The position numbers and the translations under genes were made by a program. The notes under the pieces were generated by a model, which searched no databases, had not been told where the DNA came from, and saw only the letters and a list, made by a program, of their open reading frames with translations. Below, in pieces: positions 7,914-9,926 of a stretch of 9,926 nucleotides of DNA (the first letter of the stretch is position 1; every line of letters begins with the position of its first letter). Source of the DNA: CAIWCD01 sp043782365 (GTDB lineage Bacteria; Myxococcota; Myxococcia; Myxococcales; 40CM-4-68-19); assembly GCA_043782365.1 (NCBI GenBank), contig JAYWAO010000473.1, positions 1-9,926 on the forward strand, in the 5' to 3' direction.

Positions 7914-9113
7914 CTAGGCGAGCGCCGCGTCGATGGCGGCCGCCTGCTCTTCGGCCGAGGCGACGTCGAGCCGCGGCGGCGCGCCCGAGCGCAGGAAGAC
8001 GAAGCGCACCTTGCCGGCGCGGGCCTTCTTGTCCTTGGCCATCGCCGCGAGCGCGGCCGACCTCTCGGCAGGCGAGAGCGGCCCCGGTGAGGCGACGCGC
8101 AGCCTCCGCACCAGCGCCAGCGCGCGGTCCGCATCGGCCTCGGAGAAGAGCCCGCGTGCGCGCGAGAGGGCGACCGACGCCTTCAGCCCGAGCGCGACCG
8201 CCTCACCGTGCGTATAGCGGGAATATCCCGTGGCTGATTCGAGCGCATGCCCGGCGGTGTGGCCGAGGTTGAGGAACGCGCGCAGCCAGGGCCCGCTGGA
8301 GGTCTCGCCCTCGTGCTCGTCGGAGCAGACCACCTCGGCCTTGAGCCGCAGCGCCGCCTCCACCAGGGGCGCGAGCGCGGCGCTCTCTCCGCGGGCGGCC
8401 GCCTCCAGCGTGCGCTCGCACCGCTCGAGGAGCGGCTCGCCGCCGGCCTCCAGCGCCGGGTGGATGAGCGCGCACTTGACGATCTCCGCAAGCCCGCTCC
8501 ACCGCTCGCGCACGGGCAGCGTCGAGAGCACGGCAGCGTCGCAGACCACCAGCCGTGCGTGGTGGAACGCGCCCACCAGGTTCTTGCCTCCGCGCAGGTT
8601 TGCGCCGGTCTTGCCGCCGAAGCCCGCGTCCACCTGAGAGAGCAGCGTGGTGGGCGCCGCCACCCACGGGATGCCGCGCTGGTAGATCGCGGCGGCGAAC
8701 CCGGCGAGATCGGTGAGCACACCCCCGCCAGCGGCGACCACGTAGCCGTCGCGCGCCACGCCGCGGTTGGCGAGCACGTCGCAGATCGCCTCCACCTCGG
8801 CGAGCGACTTGCGGTCCTCGCGCACGGCCCGCGCCAGCACCGCGCCGAAGGCCTTGCCGAGCGCGTCGAGCTGCTCGCGGTGGAGCAGGTAGAGGTTCGC
8901 ATCACAAAGGAAGCCCGCGGTGCCCGTGAGCCCGTGCTCGGCGCAGAGCGCGGGCAGGCGCGAGAGCGCCCCGGGGCCGACCAGCACGGTGGTGGCATTG
9001 CCGGACGCAAACCGCGCGACGAAGCCGCGCAGGCCGTCGGGACGGGGCCCGAGCTTCGTCAGGCCCGCCGCGGGAGCAGCGCTCCCGCCGGCTCCAGACA
9101 AGGGCTGCAGCAT
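7914..9113 (-). CDS. aroB: 3-dehydroquinate synthase
   Basis: AroB converts DAHP to 3-dehydroquinate using NAD and a divalent metal, the second step of the shikimate pathway. The product has 399 residues, longer than the usual 350-370 because of about 25-35 extra Gly/Ala/Pro-rich N-terminal residues. AAGGGVLTDLAGF (128-139) binds NAD. PTTLLSQVDAGFGGKTGAN (154-172) contains Asp162 and Lys168. AEIVK contains metal ligand Glu210 and Lys213. LNLGHTAGH contains His285, and THGEAVALG contains His302, completing the metal triad. The start is ATG at 9113, one base after the TGA of the aroC-aroK gene. No Shine-Dalgarno is visible, which fits translational reinitiation. The frame is open further upstream, but that part is antisense-like and overlaps the kinase. 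A start inside the N-terminal extension is possible. Confidence 0.95.
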   Translation of the reverse strand: MLQPLSGAGGSAAPAAGLTKLGPRPDGLRGFVARFASGNATTVLVGPGALSRLPALCAEHGLTGTAGFLCDANLYLLHREQLDALGKAFGAVLARAVREDRKSLAEVEAICDVLANRGVARDGYVVAAGGGVLTDLAGFAAAIYQRGIPWVAAPTTLLSQVDAGFGGKTGANLRGGKNLVGAFHHARLVVCDAAVLSTLPVRERWSGLAEIVKCALIHPALEAGGEPLLERCERTLEAAARGESAALAPLVEAALRLKAEVVCSDEHEGETSSGPWLRAFLNLGHTAGHALESATGYSRYTHGEAVALGLKASVALSRARGLFSEADADRALALVRRLRVASPGPLSPAERSAALAAMAKDKKARAGKVRFVFLRSGAPPRLDVASAEEQAAAIDAALA

Positions 9114-9114
9114 C

Positions 9115-9926
9115 TCAGGCCCAGGCACGTTCGGCCTCCAGCGCATCGATCGCGGCGGCCGCGCGCTCGGCGAGGCGGGCTGCGGTCTCCTCGGGGTTCG
9201 ACCCGTCGAGTCGCGCATCGGCGAGGCGCGCATAGAGGGGCTCGCGCGCCGCCGAGAGCGCTTGCAGCTTCGCCGCCAGATCACCTTCGAGGAGCGGACG
9301 GGTCCCCGGCGTGCTCGCGGCGCGCGCGGCGCAGAGCGCGTGCGGCACCGAGAGCCAGAGCAGGTGTCCCGTGCGGCGCACCGCCAACCTGACGCCGCGG
9401 GTCCCGAGCGCGCCGCCCCCGAGAGCGATGACGGCCCGCGGGCCCTTCGACAGCTTGCGCACCGCCGCGGCCTCGCGTGCGCGGAAGCCCGCCTCGCCCT
9501 CGGCAGCGAAGATCTGCGGGATGGTCATCCCGGCGGTGTTGGTGAGCTCATCATCGAGGTCGAACGCGGGCAGGCCAAGCTGCGCGCCGAGCAGCGGCAG
9601 GAGCGTGCTCTTCCCCGCGCCCGGCAGACCGCAGAGGAACACGTGTCCGGGCAGGAGCCGCGCGCGCCGCCAGGCCTGCCGCAGGGCCGCGTGCAGCTCC
9701 TGCATCGAGTCGCCGCCGAGCTTCTCCAGCACCGCCGCGCCCAGCTCCAGCGCGATCACCGCTTCGCCGATCACCGCCGCGGCAGGCACCGCGCAGGTGT
9801 CGCTGCGCTCGACGTGGGCCTTGTCGGGCTCGCCGGTGCGCAGGTCCACCGAATCGAGCGCGTTGGAGAGCGTGGCGATCGGCTTCATCGCCGCGCGGAC
9901 GATCAGCGGCTCGCCGTTGCTGGTGC
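9115..9926 (-). CDS. aroC-aroK: Chorismate synthase-shikimate kinase fusion (5' end outside window)
   Basis: One uninterrupted frame joins two shikimate-pathway enzymes. The visible first part (9926 to about 9680) is the C-terminus of chorismate synthase: SNGEP, VRAAMKPIATL, then RSDTCAVPAAAVIGEA, the family's third signature, ending at about LGGDSMQELH. After only 10-15 residues the kinase begins. It has a Walker A GLPGAGKST at 9630-9604, the magnesium and shikimate-binding FDLDDEL, EGEAGFRARE with the conserved Phe-Arg, ALGGGA, the lid arginine in RPLLEG, and the closing REPLYARLADARLD. All kinase motifs are present and its length of about 170 residues is normal. An in-frame ATG at 9888 lies within the synthase and is not a real start. 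A GTG before the Walker A strand lacks a ribosome site, so separate translation is unlikely. AroK phosphorylates shikimate, and AroC makes chorismate two steps later. Confidence 0.9.
   Translation of the reverse strand, partial: TSNGEPLIVRAAMKPIATLSNALDSVDLRTGEPDKAHVERSDTCAVPAAAVIGEAVIALELGAAVLEKLGGDSMQELHAALRQAWRRARLLPGHVFLCGLPGAGKSTLLPLLGAQLGLPAFDLDDELTNTAGMTIPQIFAAEGEAGFRAREAAAVRKLSKGPRAVIALGGGALGTRGVRLAVRRTGHLLWLSVPHALCAARAASTPGTRPLLEGDLAAKLQALSAAREPLYARLADARLDGSNPEETAARLAERAAAAIDALEAERAWA

Noticed and set aside
8218..8230. Short hairpin CGGGA-ATA-TCCCG
   Set aside because: It lies inside aroB codons for a conserved segment before HGEAVALG, is only five pairs and has no T-run. It is incidental.
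8247..9392. Plus-strand open frame of 381 codons opposite aroB and aroK
   Set aside because: The composition is that of an antisense shadow, and the opposite strand encodes two enzymes with all catalytic motifs.

Overview
This is a very GC-rich window with short intergenic gaps, GTG starts alongside ATG, and strong G/C preference at third codon positions. That fits a high-GC bacterium. The gene content and style suggest Myxococcota (Anaeromyxobacter-like), but this is an inference and no marker gene here fixes the taxon.

Layout. Positions 1-4692 (+) carry the tryptophan genes in the order trpD, trpC, trpF, trpB, trpA. Junctions trpD/trpC, trpC/trpF and trpB/trpA are 4-bp ATGA or GTGA overlaps. 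Only trpF and trpB are separated, by 63 bp. trpE and trpG are not in the window, although the GTGATG at the left edge suggests a gene immediately upstream. Positions 4693-5375 hold no intact recognisable gene. They contain what look like remnants: the 3' end of a minus-strand gene, a small three-helix membrane protein of uncertain integrity, and the first 55 codons of an NmrA/SDR-type Rossmann protein cut off by the neighbouring locus.

Positions 5376-9926 (-) carry a shikimate-pathway operon. In transcription order this is the C-terminal end of chorismate synthase fused in frame to shikimate kinase (aroC-aroK), then aroB, aroQ, and a 678-residue membrane protein with a C-terminal spermidine-synthase-like methyltransferase fold. 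The two operons converge on the remnant region.

Functionally, AroQ, AroB, AroK and AroC supply steps toward chorismate. TrpD, TrpC, TrpF, TrpB and TrpA take anthranilate, which is made from chorismate, to tryptophan. The window therefore holds most of the route from DAHP to tryptophan, without AroE, AroA and TrpE/G. All the enzymes look intact by their motifs. The most notable points are the AroC-AroK fusion, the gene-fragment scar between the operons, and a hexanucleotide repeat beside a patch of atypical codon use inside the membrane protein gene. I found no convincing new defence, mobile or RNA system.
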